NCBI GenBank assembly: GCA_023390635.1
Contig: JAEWCM010000201.1
Location: forward strand, 1 to 23,686
Direction of reading: 5' to 3'
Origin: Bacillota bacterium
Lineage (GTDB): Bacteria; Bacillota; Desulfitobacteriia; Desulfitobacteriales; Desulfitobacteriaceae
Length of the DNA stretch: 23,686 nucleotides
Part shown: positions 14,654 through 22,660 of the stretch, piece after piece
How positions within the stretch are numbered: the first letter of the stretch is position 1
Layout: each line of letters starts with the position of its first letter
The notes under the pieces: model-generated
Seen by the model: only the letters and a program-made list of their open reading frames with translations
The model's database searches: none
Told to the model about the DNA's origin: nothing
Translations under genes and position numbers: made by a program

Positions 14654-14685
14654 TACTTATGAAATAAGTATACACTAATTTTAGT
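14654..14685 (-). promoter_or_regulatory. Dyads in the dehydrogenase upstream region (operator candidate)
   Basis: TACTTAT-GAA-ATAAGTA (14654-14670) is a perfect 7-bp dyad and ACTAA-TT-TTAGT (14674-14685) a 5-bp one. On the minus strand TATACT (complement of 14667-14672) could be the -10 box, overlapping the first dyad, but the -35 region is poor. This layout would suit a repressor or activator site for the dehydrogenase gene. Confidence 0.35.
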
Positions 14686-14714
14686 AGTTTTTTTAATGAG
14701 AAGATGGGATAGTG

Positions 14715-14743
14715 TTGACCGCTAAATAACCTTATGCTAAAAT
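14715..14743 (+). promoter_or_regulatory. Sigma-A promoter of rpmE
   Basis: TTGACC (14715-14720), 17 bases and TAAAAT (14738-14743) with a TG extension (TGC just before the -10) form a strong promoter. Transcription should begin near 14750, about 35 bases before the rpmE start. Confidence 0.82.
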
Positions 14744-14783
14744 ATTAAAAGTTGACGATGTGAAGGGAAAGAAGGTGACAGCG

Positions 14784-14984
14784 GTGAAAAAAGATATTCA
14801 TCCTAAATATGAAGAAACGACCATTACCTGTGCATGCGGTGAAGTAATTCATACAGCCAGCACACGGCAGAATATTAAGGTGGAAATTTGCTCGAAATGC
14901 CATCCTTTCTACACAGGCGTTCAACGTTTTGTTGATTCTGGCGGACGGGTTGATCGTTTTAAGAAAAAATACGGAATGCAATAA
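14784..14984 (+). CDS. rpmE: Ribosomal protein L31, zinc type
   Basis: L31 is a small protein of the 50S subunit that bridges to the 30S head. Starting at GTG 14784 gives 66 residues beginning VKKDIHPKY, which matches the family. AAGGTG lies 6 bases upstream. Earlier in-frame GTG codons at 14760 and 14775 would add residues not seen in L31. The cysteines CAC (near 15-17) and CSKC (near 35-38) make the four-cysteine zinc site of the C+ form, which cells can replace by a zinc-free paralogue under zinc shortage. A conserved CHPFYTG block and the ending RVDRFKKKYG are present. Promoter and terminator flank it closely, so it is transcribed alone. Confidence 0.95.
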   Translation: MKKDIHPKYEETTITCACGEVIHTASTRQNIKVEICSKCHPFYTGVQRFVDSGGRVDRFKKKYGMQ

Positions 14985-15013
14985 TGACAACGGCCTGCGG
15001 TCGTTGCTAAATG

Positions 15014-15041
15014 AAAAGCAGAGCGCAAGCTCTGCTTTTTT
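15014..15041 (+). terminator. Terminator after rpmE
   Basis: AAAAGCAGAGC (15014-15024), a GCAA loop and GCTCTGCTTTT (15029-15039) make an 11-bp stem ending in six Ts (15036-15041). This is a textbook intrinsic terminator 30 bases after the rpmE stop. Confidence 0.93.
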
Positions 15042-15066
15042 CACTATTTTGGAGAGGGGTGGCGGG

Positions 15067-15954
15067 ATGAGTAAAACGAAAGAAAGGCCTGTACAGTATG
15101 GTGGACAGGCTGTAATTGAGGGAGTTATGATGAGAGGCCCGAAGCAAAGTGCCATTGCCATCCGTCTCCCCAATGGAGAAATTGAGGTCACCCATCAGGA
15201 CATTAAATCATGGTCTAAACTGCCTGTATTGAAGCTGCCCATTATCAGAGGCTTTATAGCCTTAATTGAGTCATTAATCGTGGGAGTGAAAGCATTGACC
15301 TATTCAGCAGATAAAGCGGTCGAAGAAGAAGGGGACGAGCTGACGTGGAAAGAGATGGCTTTAACGATTGGCATTGCCCTTGTTTTCGGGATGGCTTTGT
15401 TTGTTGGTATTCCCACGGCAGCAGCACATTTTCTGCGAGAGTGGGTGCCAGGAGTCTTTTGGCAGAACCTTCTAGAGGGATTTATTCGTCTTTTAGTTTT
15501 CTTCATCTATGTTATCGCTATTTCCAGACTTAAAGATATTCAACGGGTGTTCCAATATCATGGTGCAGAGCATAAGGTGATTTATACCTATGAAGCCCAA
15601 AAAGAGTTGACGGTGGAAAATGCCCGTCATTTTACCACGCTGCACCCGAGATGCGGGACCAGCTTTCTTTTAATTGTGGTGGTTGTCAGTATCTTTGTAT
15701 TCGCCTTTTTAGGGTTGGAGCCTTTGTGGTGGAGAATTTCCTCCCGGATTCTGCTAATGCCTCTGGTAGCTGGGATTGCCTATGAAATTCTTAAGTTTTC
15801 TGCCCGCCATTTAGACTCTATCTGGTTAAAATGGATCGTCACACCAGGGCTGCTGCTCCAACGCCTGACTACACGGGAACCCGATGATCAGCAGCTGGAA
15901 GTGGCGATTGCTGCACTGAAAGGGGTTCTAGATTCAGGTCAGGAACTGTCGTGA
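15067..15954 (+). CDS. yqhQ: DUF1385 (YqhQ-like) membrane protein
   Basis: The family is an integral membrane protein of unknown biochemical role, widespread in Firmicutes and often next to rpmE or prfA. The ATG at 15067 (295 residues) is chosen because GGAGAGGGG lies upstream and the N-terminus then begins with the family signature YGGQAVIEGVMMRGP. Predicted membrane segments lie near 96-118, 138-158, 205-225 and 233-253. The cytoplasmic side carries FQYHGAEHKVI and the HPRCGTSF motif typical of the family. No catalytic role can be assigned. The gene starts 26 bases after the rpmE terminator, and prfA follows after 61 bases, probably in the same unit. Confidence 0.88.
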   Translation: MSKTKERPVQYGGQAVIEGVMMRGPKQSAIAIRLPNGEIEVTHQDIKSWSKLPVLKLPIIRGFIALIESLIVGVKALTYSADKAVEEEGDELTWKEMALTIGIALVFGMALFVGIPTAAAHFLREWVPGVFWQNLLEGFIRLLVFFIYVIAISRLKDIQRVFQYHGAEHKVIYTYEAQKELTVENARHFTTLHPRCGTSFLLIVVVVSIFVFAFLGLEPLWWRISSRILLMPLVAGIAYEILKFSARHLDSIWLKWIVTPGLLLQRLTTREPDDQQLEVAIAALKGVLDSGQELS

Positions 15955-16015
15955 TGGAGGATACTTCTTTGCTGTACAGAAAGAACATGAACCAATTATT
16001 AGCTTGAGGTGAATT

Positions 16016-17086
16016 ATGTTTAATAAACTCTTGGAATTAGAGAGAAGATACGACGAACTTACCGCTCTGTTAGCTGATCCGGATGTGATTGCCAATCAGG
16101 CTGATTGGCAGAAATATGCCAAAGCTCAGGCAGGAATGAGTGAAATCGTTGAAGTTTTTCGGGAATATAAAGAGGTGGAAAGCCAGCTGAAGGATACGGA
16201 AACGATGCTGGGAGAGAAACTGGATGCAGACTTACGCGAGATGGCTGAGATGGAGAAAGATGATCTTTTAAATAAGAAGGAAGGGCAGGAAGATCGGTTA
16301 CGCATTCTTCTGCTTCCCAAAGATCCTAATGATGAGAAGAATGTCATTGTGGAGGTAAGGGCTGCTGCAGGGGGCGAAGAAGCGGCTCTGTTTGCCGGTG
16401 ATCTCTATAAGATGTATACTCGTTATGCAGAGAGCCAAGGCTGGAAAACAGACTTGCTCAGTGCCAGTTACACTGATATCGGGGGATTCAAGGAAATTGT
16501 CTTTGTTATTGAAGGCAACGGGGCTTACTCTAAACTGAAATTTGAAAGTGGAGTGCATCGTGTCCAGCGTATTCCCGCTACTGAGTCAGGTGGGCGGATT
16601 CATACATCGACGGCTACGGTTGCCGTTCTGCCTGAGGCAGAAGAGGTAGATGTGGAAGTTAATCCCAATGATCTACGCATTGATATTTTCTGTTCCAGCG
16701 GCCCTGGCGGACAATCGGTGAATACTACCCAGTCAGCGGTGCGTATTACCCATCTTCCTTCCGGGATTGTGGTTTCTTGTCAGGATGAGAAATCTCAATT
16801 AAAGAACAAGGAAAAAGCCTTGCGCGTGTTGCGGGCCCGGTTATTGGAAAAAGTACAGGGTGAGCAACAGGGAGAGCAGGCCAGTGAACGGCGCAGCCAA
16901 GTGGGGACGGGAGACCGAAGCGAACGAATCCGTACCTATAATTTTCCTCAGGGCAGAATCACCGATCACCGCATCGGGCTGACCCTGCATCGTTTGGAAA
17001 GTGTTTTGCAAGGCGATTTGTCTGAGTTAATTGAAGCGTTGGTGACATCAGATCAAGCTGAACGTTTAAAAAGTGAGGTAGAGTAG
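16016..17086 (+). CDS. prfA: Peptide chain release factor 1
   Basis: RF1 recognises UAA and UAG stop codons and triggers release of the finished chain. The 356-residue length is normal. The codon-recognition motif PAT (187-189, followed by ESGGRIHTSTATVAV) is the RF1-specific P-x-T. The GGQ motif (231-233, GPGGQSVNT) carries Gln233, the residue methylated by PrmC. The N-terminal coiled helices occupy about 1-95. TTGAGGTG precedes the ATG. The gene for the methylase that modifies it begins 5 bases after the stop, a classic pairing. Confidence 0.98.
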   Translation: MFNKLLELERRYDELTALLADPDVIANQADWQKYAKAQAGMSEIVEVFREYKEVESQLKDTETMLGEKLDADLREMAEMEKDDLLNKKEGQEDRLRILLLPKDPNDEKNVIVEVRAAAGGEEAALFAGDLYKMYTRYAESQGWKTDLLSASYTDIGGFKEIVFVIEGNGAYSKLKFESGVHRVQRIPATESGGRIHTSTATVAVLPEAEEVDVEVNPNDLRIDIFCSSGPGGQSVNTTQSAVRITHLPSGIVVSCQDEKSQLKNKEKALRVLRARLLEKVQGEQQGEQASERRSQVGTGDRSERIRTYNFPQGRITDHRIGLTLHRLESVLQGDLSELIEALVTSDQAERLKSEVE

Positions 17087-17090
17087 TCCA

Positions 17091-17930
17091 ATGAATGTCG
17101 CTTCCGCACTTGGCATGGGTGAAGTCAAACTCAAACAGGCAAACATCGAAAACAGCCGTTTTGATGCTGATATGCTGTTAGGATATGTGCTGGGGCTGTC
17201 GCGGGACAGGCTTTATTTAGAGAGAGAGCGGGAACTCTCCTGTTTCGAGGAGGAGAGTTTTGCAAATTGCCTTAAACGGCGATCGGAGCATGAACCTTTA
17301 CAGTATATTTTAGGGCATCAGGAATTTATGGGATTGAAATTCATGGTGGATAAAAGGGTGCTGATTCCCAGATGGGATACGGAAGTTTTGGTAGAGTGCT
17401 GGCTGAATTTGGTCAAAGAGAGCAGCCAGAGATTCCCCCACCCTCGGGTTTTGGATTTATGCACGGGAAGCGGGGCGGTAGCGATAGCTGCCGCTTATTA
17501 TTGTCCGGCAGCAGCAGTGACCGGGACAGATATTTCGTCAGGGGCTTTAGAAGTGGCTCATTACAATGCCGAAAAGCTGAATGTCCAAATAGAATGGCGA
17601 AGAGGGGATTTTCTCCAGCCGGCCAAGGGAGAACAGTGGGACTACATTCTAACCAATCCTCCTTATGTATCAAATCAGGAATATGAGCAAACTGCACCGG
17701 AAATCAAGTACGAACCTTCAGGAGCTTTTTTGGGAGGCCTTGATGGACTGGATTTTTACCGTTGCCTTGCCAGAGAAGTGAGAAGCATGCTGGCTCCCCA
17801 AGGCAGGGTGCTGATGGAAATCGGCAGTACTCAAGGATCGGCTGTAAGTTGTTTGTTTAAAGAACAGGGTTTTGAAACGGAAATTGTGCTTGATTTAGCC
17901 GGGCGGGACAGAGTTGTAGTTGTGAGGTGA
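17091..17930 (+). CDS. prmC: Release factor glutamine methyltransferase
   Basis: PrmC (HemK) methylates the glutamine of the GGQ motif in RF1 and RF2 using S-adenosylmethionine. The 279-residue protein has the helical N-terminal domain (about 1-85) and a Rossmann methyltransferase domain. Motif I is VLDLCTGSGAVAIA (120-133) and the catalytic NPPY is at 189-192. The usual IPRPETE stretch reads IPRWDTE (92-98), a mild variation. The ATG at 17091 has GTGAGGTAG upstream. It is tightly packed between prfA (4-base gap) and the Sua5 gene (5-base gap with the start chosen here), so the three are one operon. Confidence 0.96.
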   Translation: MNVASALGMGEVKLKQANIENSRFDADMLLGYVLGLSRDRLYLERERELSCFEEESFANCLKRRSEHEPLQYILGHQEFMGLKFMVDKRVLIPRWDTEVLVECWLNLVKESSQRFPHPRVLDLCTGSGAVAIAAAYYCPAAAVTGTDISSGALEVAHYNAEKLNVQIEWRRGDFLQPAKGEQWDYILTNPPYVSNQEYEQTAPEIKYEPSGAFLGGLDGLDFYRCLAREVRSMLAPQGRVLMEIGSTQGSAVSCLFKEQGFETEIVLDLAGRDRVVVVR

Positions 17931-17935
17931 ATGGA

Positions 17936-18985
17936 GTGGAGACCAGGTTATTAGCTGTGGACATAAAAGAGGGACAGCATAAAGGAATAGCAGAAGGAGC
18001 AAAGTTGCTGCGTGAAGGACAATTGGTGGCTTTCCCAACGGAGACTGTGTATGGACTGGGAGCAAACGCACTGAATGTGCAAGCTTGTCAGGAGATTTAC
18101 CGGGTTAAAGGACGGCCTCAGGATAATCCTTTAATTGTCCACATTGCTGCATTGGATATGGCCGATAAACTTGTATGCCGGTGGAGCGAAGCCGGCCGAC
18201 GCTGTGCCGAAATCCTTTGGCCCGGACCTTTGACTTTAGTGCTGCCAAAATCCCGTGTCATTCCGGACCAGATAACAGGGGGGTTGGGTACGGTAGCGAT
18301 TCGGATGCCTTCTCATCCGGTGGCAGCCGCACTGATTAAGGAGGCTGGAGTACCGGTTGCGGCACCCAGTGCCAATTTGTCAGGAAAACCCAGCCCAACC
18401 ACTGCTCAGCATGTCTGGCAGGATTTAGAGGGTAGAATTCCTATGATCTTAGATGGGGGCCCTTGTCAGGTGGGACTGGAATCCACGGTCTTGGATGTGA
18501 GCGGAGAGATTCCTGTAATACTGCGTCCGGGGAGAATAACGAAAGAGCAATTGGAAGCCTTGTTGGGCCCGGTAGAGATTGCCCAAATGGGGGATTCGAA
18601 AGATAAACCTCGTTCGCCAGGCATGAAGTACAGGCATTACGCTCCTCAGGGACAGATGAAGCTGCTGACAGGGGGAAGGGAAAATATCTTGAGCCGTATG
18701 GAGAAGGAAATACTTCAAGCTCATCAGACAGGGCAGAGGGTCGGAGTTTTATGTTTAGAAGAAAGTGTGGCGCAAGTAAAAGAATATACACCTGATTTTA
18801 TGTTTATTCTGGGGAAAGAGAGTACCATGGAAACAGTGGGAGCCAGACTATTTGAAGGCTTGCGCCTGTGTGACGAACAGGAAATAAATTTGGTCTTAGC
18901 AGAAGGAATGGCAGAACAAGGTCTTGGCGCCGCCATTATGAATCGGATGGTGAAAGCGGCAGGAGGTCAGCTTATTCACCTCTAA
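17936..18985 (+). CDS. ywlC: Threonylcarbamoyl-AMP synthase, Sua5 type
   Basis: This enzyme makes threonylcarbamoyl-AMP from threonine, bicarbonate and ATP, the first step toward t6A at position 37 of ANN-decoding tRNAs. The protein has the YrdC domain (about 1-205) with FPTETVYGLGANA, the KGRPQDNPL motif and APSANLSGKPSPTT. The Sua5-specific linker SPGMKYRHYAP and C-terminal Sua5 domain follow. I choose GTG 17936 (349 residues) because GAGGTGA (17924-17930) lies 5 bases before it. A GTG at 17927 would overlap the prmC stop but has no site of its own, and an ATG at 17931 is out of frame. Length agrees with B. subtilis YwlC. Confidence 0.93.
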   Translation: METRLLAVDIKEGQHKGIAEGAKLLREGQLVAFPTETVYGLGANALNVQACQEIYRVKGRPQDNPLIVHIAALDMADKLVCRWSEAGRRCAEILWPGPLTLVLPKSRVIPDQITGGLGTVAIRMPSHPVAAALIKEAGVPVAAPSANLSGKPSPTTAQHVWQDLEGRIPMILDGGPCQVGLESTVLDVSGEIPVILRPGRITKEQLEALLGPVEIAQMGDSKDKPRSPGMKYRHYAPQGQMKLLTGGRENILSRMEKEILQAHQTGQRVGVLCLEESVAQVKEYTPDFMFILGKESTMETVGARLFEGLRLCDEQEINLVLAEGMAEQGLGAAIMNRMVKAAGGQLIHL

Positions 18986-19103
18986 TAATGATTCCCGGAC
19001 TATCTGCGCAGTCTCTCTGATGCTTATTTCTAAACCTCTTATGCTCATGCATATATTAAAAGCATATCGGTAAGGGTATGAATGAGCAGTTGGAGGGATC
19101 AGA

Positions 19104-19691
19104 ATGGGGATAACGTTGATTCTGGCACTTTCCGTTGCCTTGGGAGCAGATGCCTTCTCACTCTCCTTGGCTATTGGGTTAGCCGGTGCCGTTAATCGGC
19201 GGATGACAGGGTATATTTCCTTAGTAGTTGCTTTGTTTCATGTGATTATGCCGCTGATTGGTCTTTTCCTCGGGGAGGCCCTAGGGCATTTGTTGGGAAA
19301 TATAGCTCAATGGCTCGGAGGAATAGTGCTGGTGTTTTTGGGTGGTACGATGCTTTGGCGGGTACTTAAACCAAAGCCTGAGTATTATTCATTCAGGGAG
19401 GGGCGGGAGCGTCTATTTGAAAAAAGGTTGCCCCAGGGTATATCTCTCAGTGGTATTGGACCCTTTGCCCTGGCAGCCAGTGTGAGTATGGATGCTCTGA
19501 GCGTGGGTTTTTCTTTAGGAACTCAGGACAGCAATATTCCTCTTACCATCGCCATTATGGGATGTACGGCAGGCCTAATGACTGGAACCGGCCTCCTGCT
19601 GGGAAAGAAGATTAAAGGTGGGCTTGATGATAAGGCGGAACTTTTTGGTGGGCTTGTACTGCTATTAATCGGGATTAAGTTGTTACTTTAG
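19104..19691 (+). CDS. mntP: Manganese efflux pump MntP
   Basis: MntP exports manganese and protects the cell from excess. The 195-residue protein has about six membrane segments arranged as a pseudo-twofold repeat. The matching acidic motifs are GADAFSLS with Asp16 in the first half and SMDALSVG with Asp130 in the second. A charged cytoplasmic loop lies near 90-110. GTTGGAGGG precedes the ATG. The 118-base upstream gap does not show a yybP-ykoY manganese riboswitch, which often controls this gene elsewhere, nor a convincing promoter. Position between the Sua5 gene and ywlE is as in B. subtilis (ywlC-ywlD-ywlE region). Confidence 0.9.
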   Translation: MGITLILALSVALGADAFSLSLAIGLAGAVNRRMTGYISLVVALFHVIMPLIGLFLGEALGHLLGNIAQWLGGIVLVFLGGTMLWRVLKPKPEYYSFREGRERLFEKRLPQGISLSGIGPFALAASVSMDALSVGFSLGTQDSNIPLTIAIMGCTAGLMTGTGLLLGKKIKGGLDDKAELFGGLVLLLIGIKLLL

Positions 19692-19725
19692 TGTTTTCCA
19701 TAAAAACAAAGGAGGATTTTCAGAG

Positions 19726-20175
19726 ATGGGGTGCAAATTATTGTTTGTTTGTACCGGAAATACTTGCCGGAGTCCGCTGGCTGAAGGATTAGCGAAAAAG
19801 ATATTTGATCATAGTGTGACAGTTCGGTCGGCTGGCTTAGAGGCATGGGAAGGCAGCCAAGCTTCATATCAGGCGATTGAGGTTGGAAAAGAATTGGGGG
19901 TGGATTTGACAGGTCATCGGGCTTTTAAAGTTACTTTTGAGCTTTTAAAGGAATTTGATTGGATTATTCCTATGACAAGAATCCAGGAAAGGGAATTGCA
20001 GCGGCGTTTTCCGGCTTTGGCCAATCGGGTTCGCTGTCTTGGAGACTGGAATGATTCTAAAGAAGATATTCAAGACCCATGGGGCGGAAGCCTGGAATCA
20101 TATCGGGCCAGCGCGGTTCAGATTGAGAAGCTGCTGCGTGGGGTTAAACTTAAATTGTTGAAAACTGGATGCTGA
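19726..20175 (+). CDS. ywlE: Low-molecular-weight phosphatase, probable protein-arginine phosphatase YwlE
   Basis: The 149-residue protein has the low-molecular-weight phosphatase P-loop CTGNTCRS (9-16) with nucleophile Cys9 and Arg15, and the general acid Asp in DPWGGS near 118-123. The threonine in the loop (Thr13) corresponds to Thr11 of B. subtilis YwlE, which selects phosphoarginine over phosphotyrosine. This favours a protein-arginine phosphatase that reverses McsB marking of proteins for ClpCP. AGGAGG lies before the ATG. Neighbours mntP and rpiB match Bacillus. mcsB is not in the window. An arsenate reductase reading is less likely because the loop lacks that pattern. Confidence 0.88.
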   Translation: MGCKLLFVCTGNTCRSPLAEGLAKKIFDHSVTVRSAGLEAWEGSQASYQAIEVGKELGVDLTGHRAFKVTFELLKEFDWIIPMTRIQERELQRRFPALANRVRCLGDWNDSKEDIQDPWGGSLESYRASAVQIEKLLRGVKLKLLKTGC

Positions 20176-20227
20176 TTATCTTTGTCTATTGTATTAAAAT
20201 AAAAATAGAATTGGGAGGTGATTCAGG

Positions 20228-20677
20228 TTGAGGATAGCATTGGGAGCAGATCATGGAGGTTATCAACTGAAAAATATAATCTTAGATCATTTAAAGGAAC
20301 AAGGATATGAGACATTGGATTTGGGAACCAATTCAGATGAGTCGGTAGACTACCCTAAATTTGCCTTTGCGGTGGGACAAGCAGTCCGGGAAAATGAAGC
20401 AGATTTGGGGATTTTGGTGTGTGGAACAGGAATAGGTGTATCCATGACAGCCAATAAGATACCTGGAATCAGGGCTGCCGTATGTACAGATACTTACTGT
20501 GCACGGATGACGCGGGAACATAACGATGCCAATATATTGGCATTGGGGGCCCGAGTCGTTGGGAGCGGACTGGCGCTGGATATTGTAGATGCTTTTTTGA
20601 AAACAGAGTTTGCTGGAGGGCGCCATGCCAGGCGCGTTGACATGATGGCCCAAGTGGAGCAAGGGAAAAAGTTATAA
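20228..20677 (+). CDS. rpiB: Ribose-5-phosphate isomerase B
   Basis: RpiB interconverts ribose-5-phosphate and ribulose-5-phosphate. The 149-residue protein opens with the signature ALGADHGGYQLK. CGTGIGVSM has the catalytic Cys65, and the TREHNDANILALGAR block carries His98 for ring opening. The start is TTG at 20228 with GGAGGTGA 6 bases upstream; no ATG fits. It complements tal in the pentose phosphate pathway and supplies ribose for the nucleotide genes downstream. B. subtilis has the same order (ywlE-ywlF-ywlG-glyA) with one extra gene. Confidence 0.94.
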   Translation: MRIALGADHGGYQLKNIILDHLKEQGYETLDLGTNSDESVDYPKFAFAVGQAVRENEADLGILVCGTGIGVSMTANKIPGIRAAVCTDTYCARMTREHNDANILALGARVVGSGLALDIVDAFLKTEFAGGRHARRVDMMAQVEQGKKL

Positions 20678-20761
20678 TATAAGAGGAAATTTGCGTAGAA
20701 AGCAGAACTAATATGATAAAATGAAATGAATTTAAGCAGTGTCATCAGGGGAGTGGAAAGA

Positions 20762-22018
20762 ATGGACTATATTAGACAATGGGTCGGAACAGCAGATCCG
20801 GAAGTGGCCCAGGCTATAGCTCAGGAAGAGCAGAGACAGCAGAATAAGATCGAATTGATTGCTTCTGAGAATTTTGTCAGCAGAGCTGTAATGGCTGCCC
20901 AAGGCTCAGTGCTTACGAATAAGTATGCAGAGGGCTACCCGGGAAAACGCTATTATGGTGGGTGCGAATATGTGGATGTGGTGGAAAATCTGGCAAGAGA
21001 ACGGGCGAAGGAATTATTCGGAGCGGAATATGTAAATGTGCAGCCCCACTCAGGAGCCAATGCCAATACCGCTGTATATTTCGCTATGCTTAAGCCGGGG
21101 GATACGGTGATGGGGATGAATTTAGCCCACGGGGGGCATCTGACTCACGGAAGCCCGGTAAACATCTCTGGTATGTACTTTAATTTTGTCCCTTATGGAG
21201 TAGACGAAGAAACTGAATGCCTGGATTATGAGGCAGTCCGGACATTGGCCCGAGAACACAAACCGAAGATGATTGTGGCAGGAGCCAGTGCCTATTCCCG
21301 GGTGATTGATTTTGCCCGCTTACGGGAAATTGCTGATGAAGTGGAAGCCTATCTCTTTGTAGATATGGCCCATATTGCCGGATTGGTAGCAGCAGGACTC
21401 CATCCCAGTCCAGTTCCTCATGCTCATTTTGTTACAACAACCACCCATAAAACCTTGCGTGGCCCCCGCGGAGGCATGATTTTTTGCAAAGAAGAGTTCG
21501 GAGCTAAGATCGATAAAGCGGTGTTTCCCGGACTTCAGGGCGGACCATTGATGCATGTGATTGCCGCTAAAGCTGTATCCTTCCGGGAAGCTCTGCAACC
21601 CGAGTTCAAGGTCTATCAGCAGCAGGTGGTTAAAAATGCTAAGGTTTTGGCTGAAACGTTGCAAGGGCAAGGATTCAGAATTGTTTCCGGAGGAACAGAT
21701 AATCATTTGATGCTGGTGGATGTGCGTTCTAAAGAATTGACGGGAAAAGCAGCAGAGCGTATTCTCGATGATGTGGGAATTACCGTAAATAAGAATGCAA
21801 TTCCCTTTGATCCCACCAGTCCTTTTGTGACGAGTGGTATTCGGGTAGGAACACCGGCGGCGACAAGCCGAGGCATGAATGAAGCAGCAATGGTGAAAAT
21901 TGGTGAAGCAATCGGTCTGGCGCTGACTGGCCATCAAGATCCAAAAGCACTAGAGGCAGCTCATACCATTGTTAAAGAGCTATGTGGGAAATTCCCATTA
22001 TATACAAATATTGATTAG
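20762..22018 (+). CDS. glyA: Serine hydroxymethyltransferase
   Basis: GlyA converts serine and tetrahydrofolate to glycine and methylenetetrahydrofolate, the main source of one-carbon units for thymidylate and purines. Starting at ATG 20762 (AGGGGAGTGG upstream) gives 418 residues, the usual length. An earlier in-frame ATG at 20726 has no binding site. The PLP lysine is Lys230 in TTTTHKTLRGPRGG, and ELIASENFVS (31-40), the GYPGKRYYGG block and VDMAHIAGL are intact. A possible -10 box (TATGAT) lies upstream, but its -35 box is poorly spaced. A sigma-H-like pair with one mismatch (20682-20690 and 20702-20710) is also present. upp follows 15 bases on, probably co-transcribed. Confidence 0.97.
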   Translation: MDYIRQWVGTADPEVAQAIAQEEQRQQNKIELIASENFVSRAVMAAQGSVLTNKYAEGYPGKRYYGGCEYVDVVENLARERAKELFGAEYVNVQPHSGANANTAVYFAMLKPGDTVMGMNLAHGGHLTHGSPVNISGMYFNFVPYGVDEETECLDYEAVRTLAREHKPKMIVAGASAYSRVIDFARLREIADEVEAYLFVDMAHIAGLVAAGLHPSPVPHAHFVTTTTHKTLRGPRGGMIFCKEEFGAKIDKAVFPGLQGGPLMHVIAAKAVSFREALQPEFKVYQQQVVKNAKVLAETLQGQGFRIVSGGTDNHLMLVDVRSKELTGKAAERILDDVGITVNKNAIPFDPTSPFVTSGIRVGTPAATSRGMNEAAMVKIGEAIGLALTGHQDPKALEAAHTIVKELCGKFPLYTNID

Positions 22019-22033
22019 GAGTGAAACACTTAT

Positions 22034-22660
22034 ATGCCGTTAAAAACGTTTGATCACCCGTTAATACAACACAAGTTGGCGTTAATTAGGGATGAGAACA
22101 CCGGCTCAAAAGAATTCCGTGAATTGGTTGAAGAACTTTCCATGCTAATGGCCTACGAGGTAACCAGGGATTTTCCTCTCCATGAGGTGGAAATAAAAAC
22201 TCCTGTTGGACTGGCAAAGACAAAGATGATTGCAGGCAGGAAAGTTGGTCTTGTGCCGATCTTGCGCGCTGGTTTAGGAATGGTTGATGGTATGCTGAAA
22301 TTGATTCCTGCTGCCAAGGTTGGACATATTGGACTTTACCGTGATCCTGAAACCCTAAAACCAGTGGAATATTATTGTAAATTACCGACCGATATTTCGG
22401 AAAGGGATTTAATAATTCTTGATCCTATGTTGGCAACCGGAGGCTCTGCGGCTGCAGCTATCAGCTTTTTAAAAGAATATGGAGCGAAGAGTATTAAACT
22501 GGTTTGTCTGATAGCAGCACCGGAAGGGATTGCTGAAGTGCAGAAAGAACATCCGGAGGTTGATATTTTTGTGGCTGGTCTGGATGAGAGATTGAATGAC
22601 CACGGCTATATTGTTCCCGGTCTGGGCGATGCAGGAGACCGGTTGTTCGGTACAAAATGA
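22034..22660 (+). CDS. upp: Uracil phosphoribosyltransferase
   Basis: Upp salvages uracil to UMP with PRPP. The 208-residue protein has the PRPP-binding motif LIILDPMLATGGSAAAAI (126-143), the KVGLVPILRAGLGMVDG region (70-86), and a C-terminal uracil-binding YIVPGLGDAGDR. TAGGAGTGA precedes the ATG. It lies after glyA as in Bacillus and overlaps the deaminase gene by four bases (ATGA). No PyrR-type leader was seen before it; the short gap suggests read-through from glyA. Confidence 0.97.
   Translation: MPLKTFDHPLIQHKLALIRDENTGSKEFRELVEELSMLMAYEVTRDFPLHEVEIKTPVGLAKTKMIAGRKVGLVPILRAGLGMVDGMLKLIPAAKVGHIGLYRDPETLKPVEYYCKLPTDISERDLIILDPMLATGGSAAAAISFLKEYGAKSIKLVCLIAAPEGIAEVQKEHPEVDIFVAGLDERLNDHGYIVPGLGDAGDRLFGTK

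Noticed and set aside
15954..16007. A 17-codon frame (MEDTSLLYRK...) starting at the TGATG overlap with the yqhQ-like stop and ending just before prfA
   Set aside because: It has no ribosome binding site of its own and no recognisable sequence, and the prfA binding site begins right after it. A chance frame is as likely; conservation in relatives would be needed.
17927..17935. Earlier GTG start for the Sua5 gene overlapping the prmC stop
   Set aside because: No ribosome binding site lies at proper distance from it, whereas GAGGTGA is well placed for the GTG at 17936. The difference is only three residues, so certainty is limited.
18986..19103. Possible yybP-ykoY manganese riboswitch or terminator before mntP
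   Set aside because: The conserved riboswitch loops are not seen. The only pairing (GACT...AGTC near 19000) is too short and lacks a T-run.
20176..20227. TTGTCT and TAGAAT as a promoter for rpiB
   Set aside because: The start of transcription would fall on or inside the ribosome binding site, leaving no usable leader.
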